DNA of 46,541 bases from Anaerolineae bacterium (GTDB taxonomy: Bacteria; Chloroflexota; Anaerolineae; Anaerolineales; E44-bin32): assembly GCA_011192015.1 (NCBI GenBank), contig DUET01000078.1, forward strand, positions 78,854 through 125,394, written 5' to 3'. Positions 8,140 to 17,590 of the stretch are shown here, one piece after another. The notes beneath the pieces were generated by a model. That model saw only the letters and a program-made list of their open reading frames with translations. It was not told the origin of the DNA and made no database searches. The stretch's first letter is position 1, and every line of letters begins with the position of its first letter. A program made the position numbers and the translations under genes.

Positions 8140-9747
8140 CTAGATCAGACGGTCTCCTTCCAGCTCGACCGAATCTTGCCGGTAGTGACAACCGCGGCTG
8201 TGCCTGTTATGGCTCGCTGCACGCGCCACGATCAGTGCGACCTCGACAGCGTTACGCAATCCTATCAAGCCGTCACTCAGCTTCGTGCTGCGGTAGAAGG
8301 TTTCGATTTCGTTCCACAGATGCCTCAGTTCGCGTATCGCGCGCGACAATCGATCGGCGCTACGCACCAGGCCTACATAGTGCCACATGATGTTCTGTAT
8401 GGTTTGCATATCCCCGTGGATCAGTGTCGGGTCGACATCCTCTTCCAAACCACTCTCGTCCCATCGAGGAAAGGAGTCAGCTGCTGGCGTATCGGGTCTG
8501 TTCCCACTATCGAGGTTCTTATCGATGTGCTCAGCAGTTCGGTTTCCCCAAAGCAGTCCTTCCAGCAGCGAAGTAGAGGCAAGCCGATTGGCACCGTGGA
8601 GCCCTGTGCACGATACTTCTCCCACGGCATACAAGCCCTTGATGCTCGTTCTCCCCCACTCGTCTGCAAGTACCCCGCCGCATGCATAGTGCGCCGCCGG
8701 CACGACCGGAATCGGATCGCTTGTGATATCGATACCCGCCTTGATGCATGCCTCATAGATGTTCGGAAACCGAGCACGGATATCCTCTGCAGGCATGTGG
8801 GTTGCTATGTCCAGCAGCACATAGCTGAAGCCGTTTGCCTCCATTTCGTGATGAATGGCGCGGGCGACGATATGTCGTGGCGCCAGATCTTTCCATTCGG
8901 GGGAGTATTTCTCCATGAAGGGGCTTCCATCCGGCGTGAGTAGGATGCCTCCTTCTCCCCGAACCGCTTCCGATACCAGGAACCGTTCCTCTCCAGGGAC
9001 CGCCAGCGCCGTAGGATGGAACTGCACATATTCCGTATTCACGATTCGCACCCGGGCTCGATTTGCCATCGCGATTCCATCACCGCGTGAACCGGGAGGA
9101 TTGGTTGTGTTGCGGTAGATCCTCCCCAACCCACCAGTCGCTAAGACCGTTGCCTTGGACACAAAGCGATGGATGGTCTTCTCCTGCTGATCGAAAGCAT
9201 ATGCCCCAAAACACGCCATTTCGCGATAGGTTGCGAGAGGATCTCTGGAGTGATGAGGGACCGTGATCAGATCGACGGCCGTCGTGTTGGGTATGATCTT
9301 GACATTGGGGCATTTGTTCAAGGCTTCGATCAAACCCCTCGCGATGGCCTTGCCTGTGCCATCGCCTACATGCAAGATGCGCCGTCGCGAATGTGCGGCT
9401 TCCTTCCCCCAATCGAACTCTCCCTCTTCGCCGCGATCGAATTTGACACCCGCCTTCTCAACCAGAATCGAATCCACCAGCGGAGGTCCCTCTTTGGCAA
9501 GCAATCGTGCCATCTTGGGGTCGGTTGCTCCTGCGCCGGCCGTGATCATATCGCGCACCAGCGCTTCCTCATCATCGCCCGAATTGCGGCTCACGATACC
9601 GCCTTGGGCATAACGCGTGTTGGATTCAAGGGGATCCATTTCTCGTGTGATGAGAACGATGCTGCGCTTGGGATTGCTTGCCAGTTGCAAAGCCGCGGTC
9701 GCACCGGCAATGCCGCTTCCGATGATGAGAACCTCAGTTTCCAGCAT
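8140..9747 (-). CDS. nadB: L-aspartate oxidase
   Basis: FAD enzyme converting L-aspartate to iminoaspartate, the first step of de novo NAD synthesis. The N-terminal dinucleotide-binding motif is IIGSGIAGATAALQLA (residues 7-22). Other family marks are NTRYAQGGI, ATGGLGRIYRNTTNP, FHPTAL, HYACGGVLADEWGRTSIKGLYAVGEVSCTG (split across this region), and the C-terminal SRGCHYRQD. The family more usually reads SRGAHYR, so a Cys replaces Ala. It is the last gene of nadC-nadA-nadB; the start lies 22 bases after the nadA stop, indicating one transcript. Confidence 0.96.
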   Translation of the reverse strand: MLETEVLIIGSGIAGATAALQLASNPKRSIVLITREMDPLESNTRYAQGGIVSRNSGDDEEALVRDMITAGAGATDPKMARLLAKEGPPLVDSILVEKAGVKFDRGEEGEFDWGKEAAHSRRRILHVGDGTGKAIARGLIEALNKCPNVKIIPNTTAVDLITVPHHSRDPLATYREMACFGAYAFDQQEKTIHRFVSKATVLATGGLGRIYRNTTNPPGSRGDGIAMANRARVRIVNTEYVQFHPTALAVPGEERFLVSEAVRGEGGILLTPDGSPFMEKYSPEWKDLAPRHIVARAIHHEMEANGFSYVLLDIATHMPAEDIRARFPNIYEACIKAGIDITSDPIPVVPAAHYACGGVLADEWGRTSIKGLYAVGEVSCTGLHGANRLASTSLLEGLLWGNRTAEHIDKNLDSGNRPDTPAADSFPRWDESGLEEDVDPTLIHGDMQTIQNIMWHYVGLVRSADRLSRAIRELRHLWNEIETFYRSTKLSDGLIGLRNAVEVALIVARAASHNRHSRGCHYRQDSVELEGDRLI

Positions 9748-9768
9748 GGATCATCCCCTGTGCTTCAT

Positions 9769-10815
9769 TCATCCGATCGAGATCATTCTTTCGACAGATT
9801 TCAACGCTCGCAAGCGAATTTCCTCGGGAACTTCGACCACATACTGCAACTTCTGAAGAGAAAGGAGCGTATCTTCCAACGTGATCTCGTTCATGTGAGG
9901 GCATCGTACGCTGCAAAGCCGCAGCACTTCCTTATCAGGATTCTCTGCGATGATGTTATCGCCCATCGCGCATTCCGTGAGCAGCAGGTATCTTGGCGCC
10001 TGTGTTTCTTCCACGTAGCGGATCATCGCCGAGGTGCTTCCCGAAAAATCAGACGCCCCAACAACCTCCGGACTGCATTCCGGATGCGCCAGGATCACAA
10101 CGTCGGGAAATTGCTCGCGTACAGCTTGAATGTCCTCCAGGTTGAACTCCTCATGCACCTCGCAGCGTCCATGCCACCCGATCATTTGGTAATCAAGATC
10201 GGGCGAAGGTTTGGATCCCTGGATCAGGGAAGGGATGATGATCTTCTTGCCCGTTTCCTTGGCCACATTCCTTGCCAGGTATTCGTCCGGCAGGAAGATC
10301 ACCACATCGCTGTTCAAGGATTCGACGACAGCAACTGCGTTTCCGGACGTGCAACAGATGTCCACTTCCGCCTTCACATCCGCGTACGTATTCACATACG
10401 CCACTGCGGGAACTCCCGGAAAACTCTCCCGCAGAGCACGAACATCTTCTGCAGTGATACTTTCTGCAAGCGAGCACCCCGCCTTCTCCGAAGGCAGGAG
10501 CACGGTCTTCGCCGGGTTGAGGATCTTGGCCGTCTCTGCCATGAATCGCACGCCGCAGAACACGATGATCGATTTATCGGTTTTTGCCGCCATGCGGCTC
10601 AAAGCCAGGGAATCGCCCTTGAAATCGGGAACGGTGTGATACAGTGCTGGTTCCATGTAGTTGTGTCCCAAGATCACGGCGTCTCGTTCCACTTTCAATC
10701 GGTTGATCTCGAAGACCAATTCTGCCTTGATCTTCAATTCCACATCCGGAACCACATTGCCGAGCAATTCGTGCATGCGTTCATAGGTTTCTTGAACGCT
10801 ATCGGCTACGATCAT
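9769..10815 (-). CDS. nadA: Quinolinate synthase A
   Basis: 4Fe-4S enzyme condensing iminoaspartate with dihydroxyacetone phosphate to quinolinate. Family motifs: ILGHNYMEPALYH, GDSLALSRMAA, IIVFCGVRFMAETAKIL (first cluster Cys), EVDICCTSGNAVAVV (second) and LLTECAMGDNI with CSVRCPHM near the end (third). At 348 residues the length is normal. It follows nadC by 20 bases and precedes nadB by 22, so substrate channelling between NadB and NadA is supported by gene order, though not shown by sequence. Confidence 0.96.
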   Translation of the reverse strand: MIVADSVQETYERMHELLGNVVPDVELKIKAELVFEINRLKVERDAVILGHNYMEPALYHTVPDFKGDSLALSRMAAKTDKSIIVFCGVRFMAETAKILNPAKTVLLPSEKAGCSLAESITAEDVRALRESFPGVPAVAYVNTYADVKAEVDICCTSGNAVAVVESLNSDVVIFLPDEYLARNVAKETGKKIIIPSLIQGSKPSPDLDYQMIGWHGRCEVHEEFNLEDIQAVREQFPDVVILAHPECSPEVVGASDFSGSTSAMIRYVEETQAPRYLLLTECAMGDNIIAENPDKEVLRLCSVRCPHMNEITLEDTLLSLQKLQYVVEVPEEIRLRALKSVERMISIG

Positions 10816-10834
10816 GTTTCTTCATCCATTCCAA

Positions 10835-11689
10835 CTATGGGGTATTCCTGGTATCGATCCAATCCAGGCTTGCATCGAAAACGCGTGCAGAGTGGGTCAG
10901 AGCTCCTACGGAAATGAAATCCACTCCCGTCTCAGCGATCTGCCGGACATTCTCGAGCCTTACATTTCCGGAAGCTTCGAGCTTCGCCCTACCTTTGTTC
11001 AACACAACGGCAGCATGCATGTCATCCAACATCATGTTATCCAACATGATGCGCTTCACTCCCAATCGCAAAGCCTCACGCACATCATCCAGAGTCCGTG
11101 CCTCGACTTCAATCTCCATGTCGCCGGACACAGCTTGTGCCCGCCTTACGGCTTGTTCCAAGGAGCCTGCAAAATCGATGTGGTTGTCCTTGATCAGAAT
11201 CATATCATACAGGCCCATGCGGTGATTCTGACCGCCCCCTCGCCGCACCGCCAGTTTATCGATCTCTCGCAATCCAGGCGCTGTTTTTCGAGTGTCAAGG
11301 ATGACCGCCTTCGTTCCTTCAACTGCCCTCACGAAGCGGTTTGTGTACGTGGCGATGCCGGACATACGGCCAAGAAAATTCATCGCCACGCGTTCTCCTG
11401 AGAGCATCGCTCTTGCCGGTCCTGAAACCGTTGCCAGCACCTGATGGCTTTCAACCTCAGCGCCTTCATCCACATGCGTGGCCAGCTCTATGTTCGCATC
11501 GACGAGGAAAAACGTCGCTTGCGCCACATCCAATCCAGCGATGACGCCATCCTGTTTGGCGATGATCCTTCCACTCATCCCGGCGTCTGGAGGCACGATG
11601 GCCCCGCTGGTCACATCGCCCTTGCCGATATCCTCCTGCAGCGCACGTTCAATGCACTCAAGGATTTTGATTCTCAAATGATCATCCAT
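10835..11689 (-). CDS. nadC: Nicotinate-nucleotide pyrophosphorylase (carboxylating)
   Basis: Converts quinolinate and PRPP to nicotinate mononucleotide with loss of CO2, the third step of the pathway. Typical motifs are DIGKGDVTS near the N-terminus, GERVAMNFLGRMSGIAT, LDTRKTAPGLREIDKLAVRRGG and HRMGLYDMILIKDNH, followed by EVEARTLDD and the C-terminal VDFISVGALTHS. The length of 284 residues is normal. It is the first gene of the nad operon. No obvious NiaR or NrtR operator was recognised upstream, but the search was by eye only. Confidence 0.96.
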   Translation of the reverse strand: MDDHLRIKILECIERALQEDIGKGDVTSGAIVPPDAGMSGRIIAKQDGVIAGLDVAQATFFLVDANIELATHVDEGAEVESHQVLATVSGPARAMLSGERVAMNFLGRMSGIATYTNRFVRAVEGTKAVILDTRKTAPGLREIDKLAVRRGGGQNHRMGLYDMILIKDNHIDFAGSLEQAVRRAQAVSGDMEIEVEARTLDDVREALRLGVKRIMLDNMMLDDMHAAVVLNKGRAKLEASGNVRLENVRQIAETGVDFISVGALTHSARVFDASLDWIDTRNTP

Positions 11690-11797
11690 GGCAGGATATG
11701 ATTCTACTCCCTAATCGATCACCCAGCATTCTGTTTCTTCCTTGCCGATCAACTCCATGCTGTATGTTTCCACGTCATGACATCATGCATGCCGACA

Positions 11798-12907
11798 TCA
11801 TCCGCTGAAACCATAGCGATCCCGAAGCATCCACGAGAATTCACGCAGCAGTTTCAGCACTCTCTCCGCCAGAGGCTCTGTGAGCACTCCACCCGCGCCA
11901 CAACTCGGTGTGATCAATGCCCTGCGCTTCAACAGATCGGAATCGAATCCCTTGCTCTTAAGCAGTTCCATGCCTCTATCGAAACGTGCTAACAGCGATT
12001 CCAGGGTTTCAGAAGCCGCCGCATCTCGATCCAGGGTGGGGACGATGCCCCAACCCAACCAACCACCTCGATCCAGAAACGCATGCAATTCGGCGGGATA
12101 CAGCGAGATGGCCTGCATGTGATCGTAGGCGTCGAAATCGAGTACGTCGAGTTCCGTTTCCATGAGCAGCGACCAATCCGTGTTCTCTTCGCAATGCACA
12201 CCCGCCAGACCTCCGCGCGCATGGATGGTATTGGTTACTGCATTGATGTCTGCAATTACGTCCTCTCGGCTGACGGTGATGAAGGTTTGTGACCCAAAAC
12301 CAAGCAATGCCGGCTCGTCGATGAAGATCATCATCGGCAGATTGAAGTCCTGCCATTGATCCATCTGCCACGCTGCTTTCAATTCCACCGATTTGACGAC
12401 GATGTCATGCAGCGTCTCATCATAGTAAGAGCATTGTTTCTCCTGATCAAGCAGGTTCGTGCCCAGTGTGAATGGGCCTGTGACTTGACCTTTCAACAAC
12501 CAGACATCATGTGTTTGGACATGCTCGGACAATCTCGACAACAATTCGCGGAAACCCGCGCCATATTGCTCGCTGATCGCAAAATAGTCGAGCGCCTGCT
12601 TTATGCCTCCCTCCATTGCCGCCAGATAGTTCTCGTAGAATGCAGTAATCTCTTCAATGAAGGTTGGCATGCTTGTATCAAACGCCATGCGGTCGCCTTT
12701 TTCAACCAAGCTCGGCAACCCCTCCGTGAATTGCACCATCATGTTTTCATACATATTGCGCTTGGGGAATTGCACCCAGGAGGGTAAAGCAGGCGTACTC
12801 TCCAGCATCAATTCCGTTCCCCTCGCCACGTCCACGTGCGGCAGGCTACCTATGGTGGTCGCCCGGCACCGCGGTTCGAGGTCCGGTTGCGCCTTGTTAT
12901 GCGTCAT
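11798..12907 (-). CDS. MetE/UROD-superfamily methyltransferase (short methionine-synthase-like)
   Basis: A 369-residue TIM-barrel protein resembling the C-terminal catalytic half of cobalamin-independent methionine synthase. The opening CRATTIGSLPHVDVA fits that superfamily, as do GVHCEENTDW, LDVLDFDAYDH, GWLGWGIVPTLD and the terminal LITPSCGAGGVL. The full N-terminal half of MetE is absent. Zinc ligands are plausible at His-Cys in GVHC and Cys in TPSC, but the usual His-x-Cys spacing of MetE is not seen. Short 'core' MetE proteins that take the methyl group from a corrinoid protein are known in Dehalococcoides, and corrinoid-handling genes lie 6 kb away here. A role in methionine synthesis is therefore possible; another UROD-like methyl transfer is the alternative. 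Confidence 0.72.
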   Translation of the reverse strand: MTHNKAQPDLEPRCRATTIGSLPHVDVARGTELMLESTPALPSWVQFPKRNMYENMMVQFTEGLPSLVEKGDRMAFDTSMPTFIEEITAFYENYLAAMEGGIKQALDYFAISEQYGAGFRELLSRLSEHVQTHDVWLLKGQVTGPFTLGTNLLDQEKQCSYYDETLHDIVVKSVELKAAWQMDQWQDFNLPMMIFIDEPALLGFGSQTFITVSREDVIADINAVTNTIHARGGLAGVHCEENTDWSLLMETELDVLDFDAYDHMQAISLYPAELHAFLDRGGWLGWGIVPTLDRDAAASETLESLLARFDRGMELLKSKGFDSDLLKRRALITPSCGAGGVLTEPLAERVLKLLREFSWMLRDRYGFSG

Positions 12908-13007
12908 GGGTCCATCCTACCTCATCGGCTGTGTTGTAGACGCGTTTCATCGCTCGACCGTCCCGCGATCGTTCCAATCCAATCACGTTCCCACAAACTT
13001 AGTTCCT

Positions 13008-13481
13008 TCAATCCTTCGCCAACGTAGCGCCCCGCAGCGTTCCTCCGATCACCATTCCTGCGCTGATCAGCACCAGATTCTTGATGATGTACTGCCCTTC
13101 CAACGTGGGTGCGTAGGGGATGGCTGTAAACGCTTCATGCGGGAACAGGAACAGGGGTGTAATCGTTCCCAGCATCTGCAGGAAAAGCAGAACCAGGGTT
13201 GCGCGAAGGAATTTTCCCGACAGGAATCCCAATCCGATCAGGGTCTCCCAAACTGCCAGGATGATGATGGACACCTTGGGTGTGAGGATGCCGAATGACA
13301 GGGTTTCGATTGTCTTGGTGGCCAATCCCTCCGCCGGGCTGATGCCCGGGAAGAATTTCAAGAAACCGAACCAGAAGAAGACAATGCCCATGCTGATGCG
13401 CAAGAGATTGATCCCGTAACGCCCCATCCAGTTGACGATCTTGATTTCGATCTTCTCGTAACGCTCTCTCCAGGTTGCCAT
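13008..13481 (-). CDS. DoxX/YkgB-like membrane protein
   Basis: A 157-residue integral membrane protein with about four hydrophobic helices. The family pattern LLRISMGIVFFWFGFLKFFPG followed by SPAEGLA is typical of DoxX/DUF417 (YkgB-like) proteins, whose biochemical function is unclear. The start ATG at 13481 has GGAGGAG six bases upstream; the longer frame to 13526 lacks a site. It appears monocistronic, between the Hsp20 gene and the MetE-like gene. Confidence 0.82.
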   Translation of the reverse strand: MATWRERYEKIEIKIVNWMGRYGINLLRISMGIVFFWFGFLKFFPGISPAEGLATKTIETLSFGILTPKVSIIILAVWETLIGLGFLSGKFLRATLVLLFLQMLGTITPLFLFPHEAFTAIPYAPTLEGQYIIKNLVLISAGMVIGGTLRGATLAKD

Positions 13482-13625
13482 CGATGCTCCTCCCTCAGTG
13501 GTTCGTTCCGATTTACCTTCACACAAAGGTTAATTCCTGCTTCCCATCCCTTCGATTGAAGAGATTATAGAGGTAAAGTGCACATTCCGCATGTTCGAAC
13601 ACCCGCAACCATGAAGTCATGCATA

Positions 13626-13651
13626 GGAGCCCGAGCGATTGCTCAGGCTCC
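13626..13651 (-). terminator. Hairpin after the Hsp20 gene
   Basis: An 11-bp inverted repeat (one G-U pair in RNA) with a four-base loop, 22 bases past the Hsp20 stop. No T tract follows, so it may be a 3' stabilising hairpin rather than a classical Rho-independent terminator. Confidence 0.5.
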
Positions 13652-13673
13652 TCCGTTCGTTCATGGTTGGCTG

Positions 13674-14123
13674 CTACTTCTTGACTTTCACACTGATGGC
13701 CTTGGGTTTCTCTTCTTCGACCTTGGGCAATGTCAGCGTGAGTTCGCCATTCTCGAATTCGGCTGATGCCTTTTCGGCATCGACCTTGCTCGGAAGCGTA
13801 ATAGCCCGGGAGAAACCTCCAAACCGGCGCTCTCGTATGTGATAGCGCTGGCCCTCCTTCTCATGCTCTTCCTCGATCTCGCCTCGTATGCTCAAAGTGT
13901 TGTTGGAAATCGAAACCTCAATGTCATCAGGCTTCACACCTGGCATGGTTGCTTTCACGATCACGTGCTCATCCGTCTGATAGACATCCAGAGGTACGAT
14001 TCCGCCTTCGCTCGAAGCCATCGGCAGAGAGCCCATGAACGCCTTCTCCATCATCTGGTCGAGCATGTCATGCACTCTGCGCATTTCCCGGAATGGCTCC
14101 CATCTCGTAAGCATTCCCATCAT
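13674..14123 (-). CDS. Small heat shock protein, Hsp20/alpha-crystallin family
   Basis: ATP-independent chaperone that holds unfolding proteins as an oligomer in the cytoplasm. The alpha-crystallin domain spans about residues 42-142: VPLDVYQTDEHVIVKATMPG, then the beta strands NNTLSIRGE, FGGFSRAITLP and the closing motif FENGELTLTLPK (the family's AxxxxGVLxxxxPK site). A short C-terminal tail with AISVKV supplies the usual I-x-V type anchor. An AGGAGG ribosome-binding site precedes two adjacent ATGs. No CIRCE element was recognised in the 220 bases upstream. Confidence 0.95.
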   Translation of the reverse strand: MMGMLTRWEPFREMRRVHDMLDQMMEKAFMGSLPMASSEGGIVPLDVYQTDEHVIVKATMPGVKPDDIEVSISNNTLSIRGEIEEEHEKEGQRYHIRERRFGGFSRAITLPSKVDAEKASAEFENGELTLTLPKVEEEKPKAISVKVKK

Positions 14124-14265
14124 CCCACCTCCTACATTCTAGGTGCTTATGGATCTTGAATCATGGCAATTCTAGATCTTCTTCATTAGATGGATATCAG
14201 AGATGCGGGTTGGTTCCCCGATGAAACCTGGAGGCTCTTTGATCAATCTCCCATGGAAGAATCCT

Positions 14266-14297
14266 GCGTGAGGGCGAGAACAGCCTCGCCCTCACGC
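14266..14297 (-). terminator. Strong 13-bp hairpin after the LprG-like operon
   Basis: A perfect 13-bp GC-rich stem with a six-base loop about 45 bases beyond the stop of the DUF3352 gene. No T tract follows on the minus strand. It probably ends or stabilises the upstream operon mRNA. Confidence 0.6.
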
Positions 14298-14343
14298 GAT
14301 TCATGCAGCGTTGTTCTTTTTTTCTTGATGTCTTCCCGTTTGT

Positions 14344-16017
14344 TCAGTCCATTTCCATAACAACGATGATCGTTGCCCTGATCACGCCATTCTCGATGCC
14401 ACCGGAACCTGCTGCCAGGTGGGTGAATACTCTGGGATCGAAACCGATGTCCCAGATCATGTCATCCCAACTGGCATCCATGTCCTGCCTGTAGATATCC
14501 AGCAGTGAGTGAATGTTCAAATAGATGACCGGCGTAGTATCCCTCGGGAAGGCATCCCAGACATTCAGGAAGTCCCTGTCATCTTCAATCGAGGAGGATC
14601 CTTCCATGGTGTCCTGCATGATTGTTGCATCCGTTCCGATCATCAGGATCCCATCCTGGATCCCCATCGAGAGCATCTGGATCCCATAATCCTCGATGGT
14701 GTATATCGTACCCCCATCGGCAGAACGCTCGATTACATCCATCCCCTGCCGCTCAAGCGCCATCCTTGCATCTTCAACCACATCTCTGAGATCGTCTTCC
14801 TGGCTGCTCTCGACAATCAGCATGATCCCGAACCCCATGTCCTCGCCGAAGAACAAGCTGTCTATACCGGGAACGATGACAAACGACCACTCGCCATCTA
14901 GAAGTGGGAAAAGGTCAAGATCGGGTCGGAAACCGAAGGAATCTTCGAAGAAGCGCATGGAGTCATCGAAATCTCCACCGATAGTGGTCTCCATGGAGTT
15001 TTCGATTTCCTCCCATAGTTGATCCAATCTGCTGCCGATAAAGAAACCAACTGTGTCCTCAGGCAGCATCGAGATCATAGTTCCCTGAGTTTGCATGCTT
15101 AGCATCAGTTCGCGTTGGGCTTCATCCATTTCTGCTTCATCGATTCCTAAGAAAGCATCAAACTGGATACCGAAATCTGTGAAGGCGAACGTCAAGGCCA
15201 TCGATCGGGTATATGCATCCGATAATCCGCCCCTGCCCAATCCGAATATTGCATCATCGAAGGAAGTGAGGAGGTTTTCTCCTAGGTAGATGGTCAAGAA
15301 ACGATTGTTGGGCATCTCCGAGGTGATGCGTTTGAAATCCGGATGATCCGCCAGGGAGTCTCCCTCTTGTGCATCGATTGCATCTTGGATCGAAATGGCT
15401 GACGGGCTGAAGAGCAGGACCTTCCCCGATCTCGCCAGCGCTTCTGAATCGTAACCATACGGATCCTCATAAATCGTCACGCCGCGGTACTCGAAACTCT
15501 CGTAGTGAGTATCGTCGATCTGCGCGCTGATCTCGATGAAATCCTGTATGAAATCATCTGCAGCGCCTCGATCCCGAACCTCCAGTGCCACGATCATACT
15601 CTCGGAAGGATCTCCATAGGCAAGGGAATCCAAATCGGTGGCAGCAATACTCAGATATTGACCCATCCAAGGTTGGATATCCTCAGAAAAAGTGAATCCG
15701 TAACCGTGGAAGATTTCATCGATGACCTCGTCCATTGTCGCTTCAAGATCATCCACTCCAGGTTCAGGAATACTCTCGATGATTGCTCCTATGACAGCCT
15801 CCGCATCATCCGAGAGCAATCGGCCCATATCTACACTTATGTACATGTCCGTATCTTCAGGCATGCTCCCAGCTAGCGGATCGCCACCACCAAAGAGTCG
15901 ATCAATCCAACCAAAGGGATCGACGATCACAAACACCACTAAAGCGATGAAACAACAAATCGCAACACATCCCAATCCACCACCTATGGCCAGGAGCTTC
16001 TTCTGTCTCTCATCCAT
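14344..16017 (-). CDS. Membrane-anchored DUF3352 protein
   Basis: A 557-residue protein with one N-terminal transmembrane segment (about residues 8-32, with several Cys) and a large, very acidic extracytoplasmic domain. The start of the domain, GSMPEDTDMYISVDMGRLL, is typical of DUF3352, whose function is unknown. The domain contains repeated features such as LPEDTVGFFIGSRLD and LLDGEWSFVIVPG, suggesting an internally duplicated fold. The ATG has a GGAGG site and overlaps the end of the MFS gene by eight bases, so it is the last member of a translationally coupled three-gene operon with the LppX-like lipoprotein and transporter. Confidence 0.8.
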   Translation of the reverse strand: MDERQKKLLAIGGGLGCVAICCFIALVVFVIVDPFGWIDRLFGGGDPLAGSMPEDTDMYISVDMGRLLSDDAEAVIGAIIESIPEPGVDDLEATMDEVIDEIFHGYGFTFSEDIQPWMGQYLSIAATDLDSLAYGDPSESMIVALEVRDRGAADDFIQDFIEISAQIDDTHYESFEYRGVTIYEDPYGYDSEALARSGKVLLFSPSAISIQDAIDAQEGDSLADHPDFKRITSEMPNNRFLTIYLGENLLTSFDDAIFGLGRGGLSDAYTRSMALTFAFTDFGIQFDAFLGIDEAEMDEAQRELMLSMQTQGTMISMLPEDTVGFFIGSRLDQLWEEIENSMETTIGGDFDDSMRFFEDSFGFRPDLDLFPLLDGEWSFVIVPGIDSLFFGEDMGFGIMLIVESSQEDDLRDVVEDARMALERQGMDVIERSADGGTIYTIEDYGIQMLSMGIQDGILMIGTDATIMQDTMEGSSSIEDDRDFLNVWDAFPRDTTPVIYLNIHSLLDIYRQDMDASWDDMIWDIGFDPRVFTHLAAGSGGIENGVIRATIIVVMEMD

Positions 16018-17590
16018 CTGTCCGCCTCCTTGCTTCTTTCATTCTCTGCAATCGTATCAGTTGTGGCAAAGAAAGCAAACACACTGCAGCCGCAATTAAG
16101 AACATCTCATGGATCACACGTTCTGCGACTTGAATGCCCACACGCATCATCTCCTCATAACTGCTGCCAATCTGGAGTAAGGCAGCGCTCAATCGAGTAG
16201 CGCGCTGCAAGCCGTAGGTCGTCATGCTCGATACTCCGATCGTCATCCCAACCAAACGAAAAAGGATCACCAATGCCGAGGCGCTTCCCCGGTAGGCTTG
16301 ATCGGCGGCATTCACCACCGCAGCCGCAATCGGCGTGATCGTCAGGCCGAATCCGATCCCCGTGATCACAAGGTGTGAGGCCATGACTGCGTAGCTCGAA
16401 TCCGCATTCCACTGCAGCATCAAGGTGAAGCCACCCACCGCCAGAATCATGCCTGAAATCGAAGGCCAACGGTAACCCAATCGATCCGTCAGCCAACCGC
16501 TTGGGATGGCAGCGAGCGCCATGGGCACGGTCAGCGCGGAAAGCATCCATCCGCTGTCCCAAGCACCCTGCTCGATCGTCTCTGCCATCAGTGTGTTAAT
16601 GAAGAGCGGCACACTGACAATGGCCACGAAGAGGCTGAATCCCAACAGCAAATTGGCAAAGCCTGCGTCGACCAGGTTTCTTCTTCGGAAAAGTCCTATC
16701 GGCATGAGCGCATGGTTGCTTCGTGCCTGCTGTAGAACGAAGATCGCGAAGAAGGCCAACGACAGGATCAGCAACGGCCATCGAATTCCATGCCCAATCT
16801 CCGTGCCAACCGCCATCAGAGTCGTACCGCTTTCACCGCTTCCTCCCAATCCTAAAGTCAGTGCTGTCAACCCCATGGATATCAGCAGTGCCCCCAACCA
16901 ATCCATCCGATCTGCGCGCCTCTCTTGTGGAAGCTTGCGAAGTGCAACCGCGATCAATCCGAATGCGATTAGACATACGGGAAGGTTGAGCCAGAAGATC
17001 ATGCGCCAGTCCAGAAAGCGAACCACGATGCCGCCGTAGAGATGCCCTACCACCCATCCGGCCGTATCTATGGCCGCAATGACTCCCAGAGGCTTGGCAC
17101 GCGCTCCCATCGGGTACATATCTCCAACCAGGGCCATGCCCACAGGGACCATCGCCCCCGCACCGAAGGCCTGGATCATGCGCGCCACGATGATCATCGT
17201 CAACGCCATCATGCTGCTATCCGGTCTTCCACTCGCAACAAGGTAGTATCCACGAAGCGCAAGGTCGGTCGGCCAACCGTCCGCCACGGCTACGAGATAT
17301 GAACCCAGCGCGAAGATCATCAACGCCAGCAGAAAGATCCTCCGACGACCGAAGATGTCGGATAATCTGCCCATGAAGGCCATGGCGATGGCGTAGGTGA
17401 GCAGATACCCACTGACGATCCAGGAAGCGTTGTCCAATCCACTTTGGAGAGGTATTTCTAAATCGTAGATCACGTGTGGCAGCACAGCCGAGACCACGGT
17501 CAGATCCAGCGCGCCGATGAAGATGGGCAGGCTGACAAGCGCCAGGATGCTCGCTGCTCCAGGAAACCGAGTGCCTTGGGATTCGCTCAT
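16010..17590 (-). CDS. MFS transporter of the 14-helix DHA2 type
   Basis: A 526-residue exporter-like permease. Hydrophobic segments are consistent with 14 helices. Motif A reads GRLSDIFGRRR after TM2 (residues 75-85), and the start ALDLTVVSAVLPHVIYDL is typical of drug:H+ antiporter family 2. It overlaps the lipoprotein gene by four bases and the DUF3352 gene by eight. An LppX/LprG-type lipoprotein paired with a 14-TM MFS protein of about 520 residues is the arrangement of LprG-P55 (Rv1411c-Rv1410c) in mycobacteria, which moves triacylglycerol and related lipids outward. That pairing suggests lipid export rather than simple drug efflux. Substrate is inferred from context only. Confidence 0.9.
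   Translation of the reverse strand: MSESQGTRFPGAASILALVSLPIFIGALDLTVVSAVLPHVIYDLEIPLQSGLDNASWIVSGYLLTYAIAMAFMGRLSDIFGRRRIFLLALMIFALGSYLVAVADGWPTDLALRGYYLVASGRPDSSMMALTMIIVARMIQAFGAGAMVPVGMALVGDMYPMGARAKPLGVIAAIDTAGWVVGHLYGGIVVRFLDWRMIFWLNLPVCLIAFGLIAVALRKLPQERRADRMDWLGALLISMGLTALTLGLGGSGESGTTLMAVGTEIGHGIRWPLLILSLAFFAIFVLQQARSNHALMPIGLFRRRNLVDAGFANLLLGFSLFVAIVSVPLFINTLMAETIEQGAWDSGWMLSALTVPMALAAIPSGWLTDRLGYRWPSISGMILAVGGFTLMLQWNADSSYAVMASHLVITGIGFGLTITPIAAAVVNAADQAYRGSASALVILFRLVGMTIGVSSMTTYGLQRATRLSAALLQIGSSYEEMMRVGIQVAERVIHEMFLIAAAVCLLSLPQLIRLQRMKEARRRTDG

Noticed and set aside
9169-10917. A long 582-residue plus-strand frame over nadA/nadB.
   Set aside because: It is the antisense shadow of two well-recognised enzymes.
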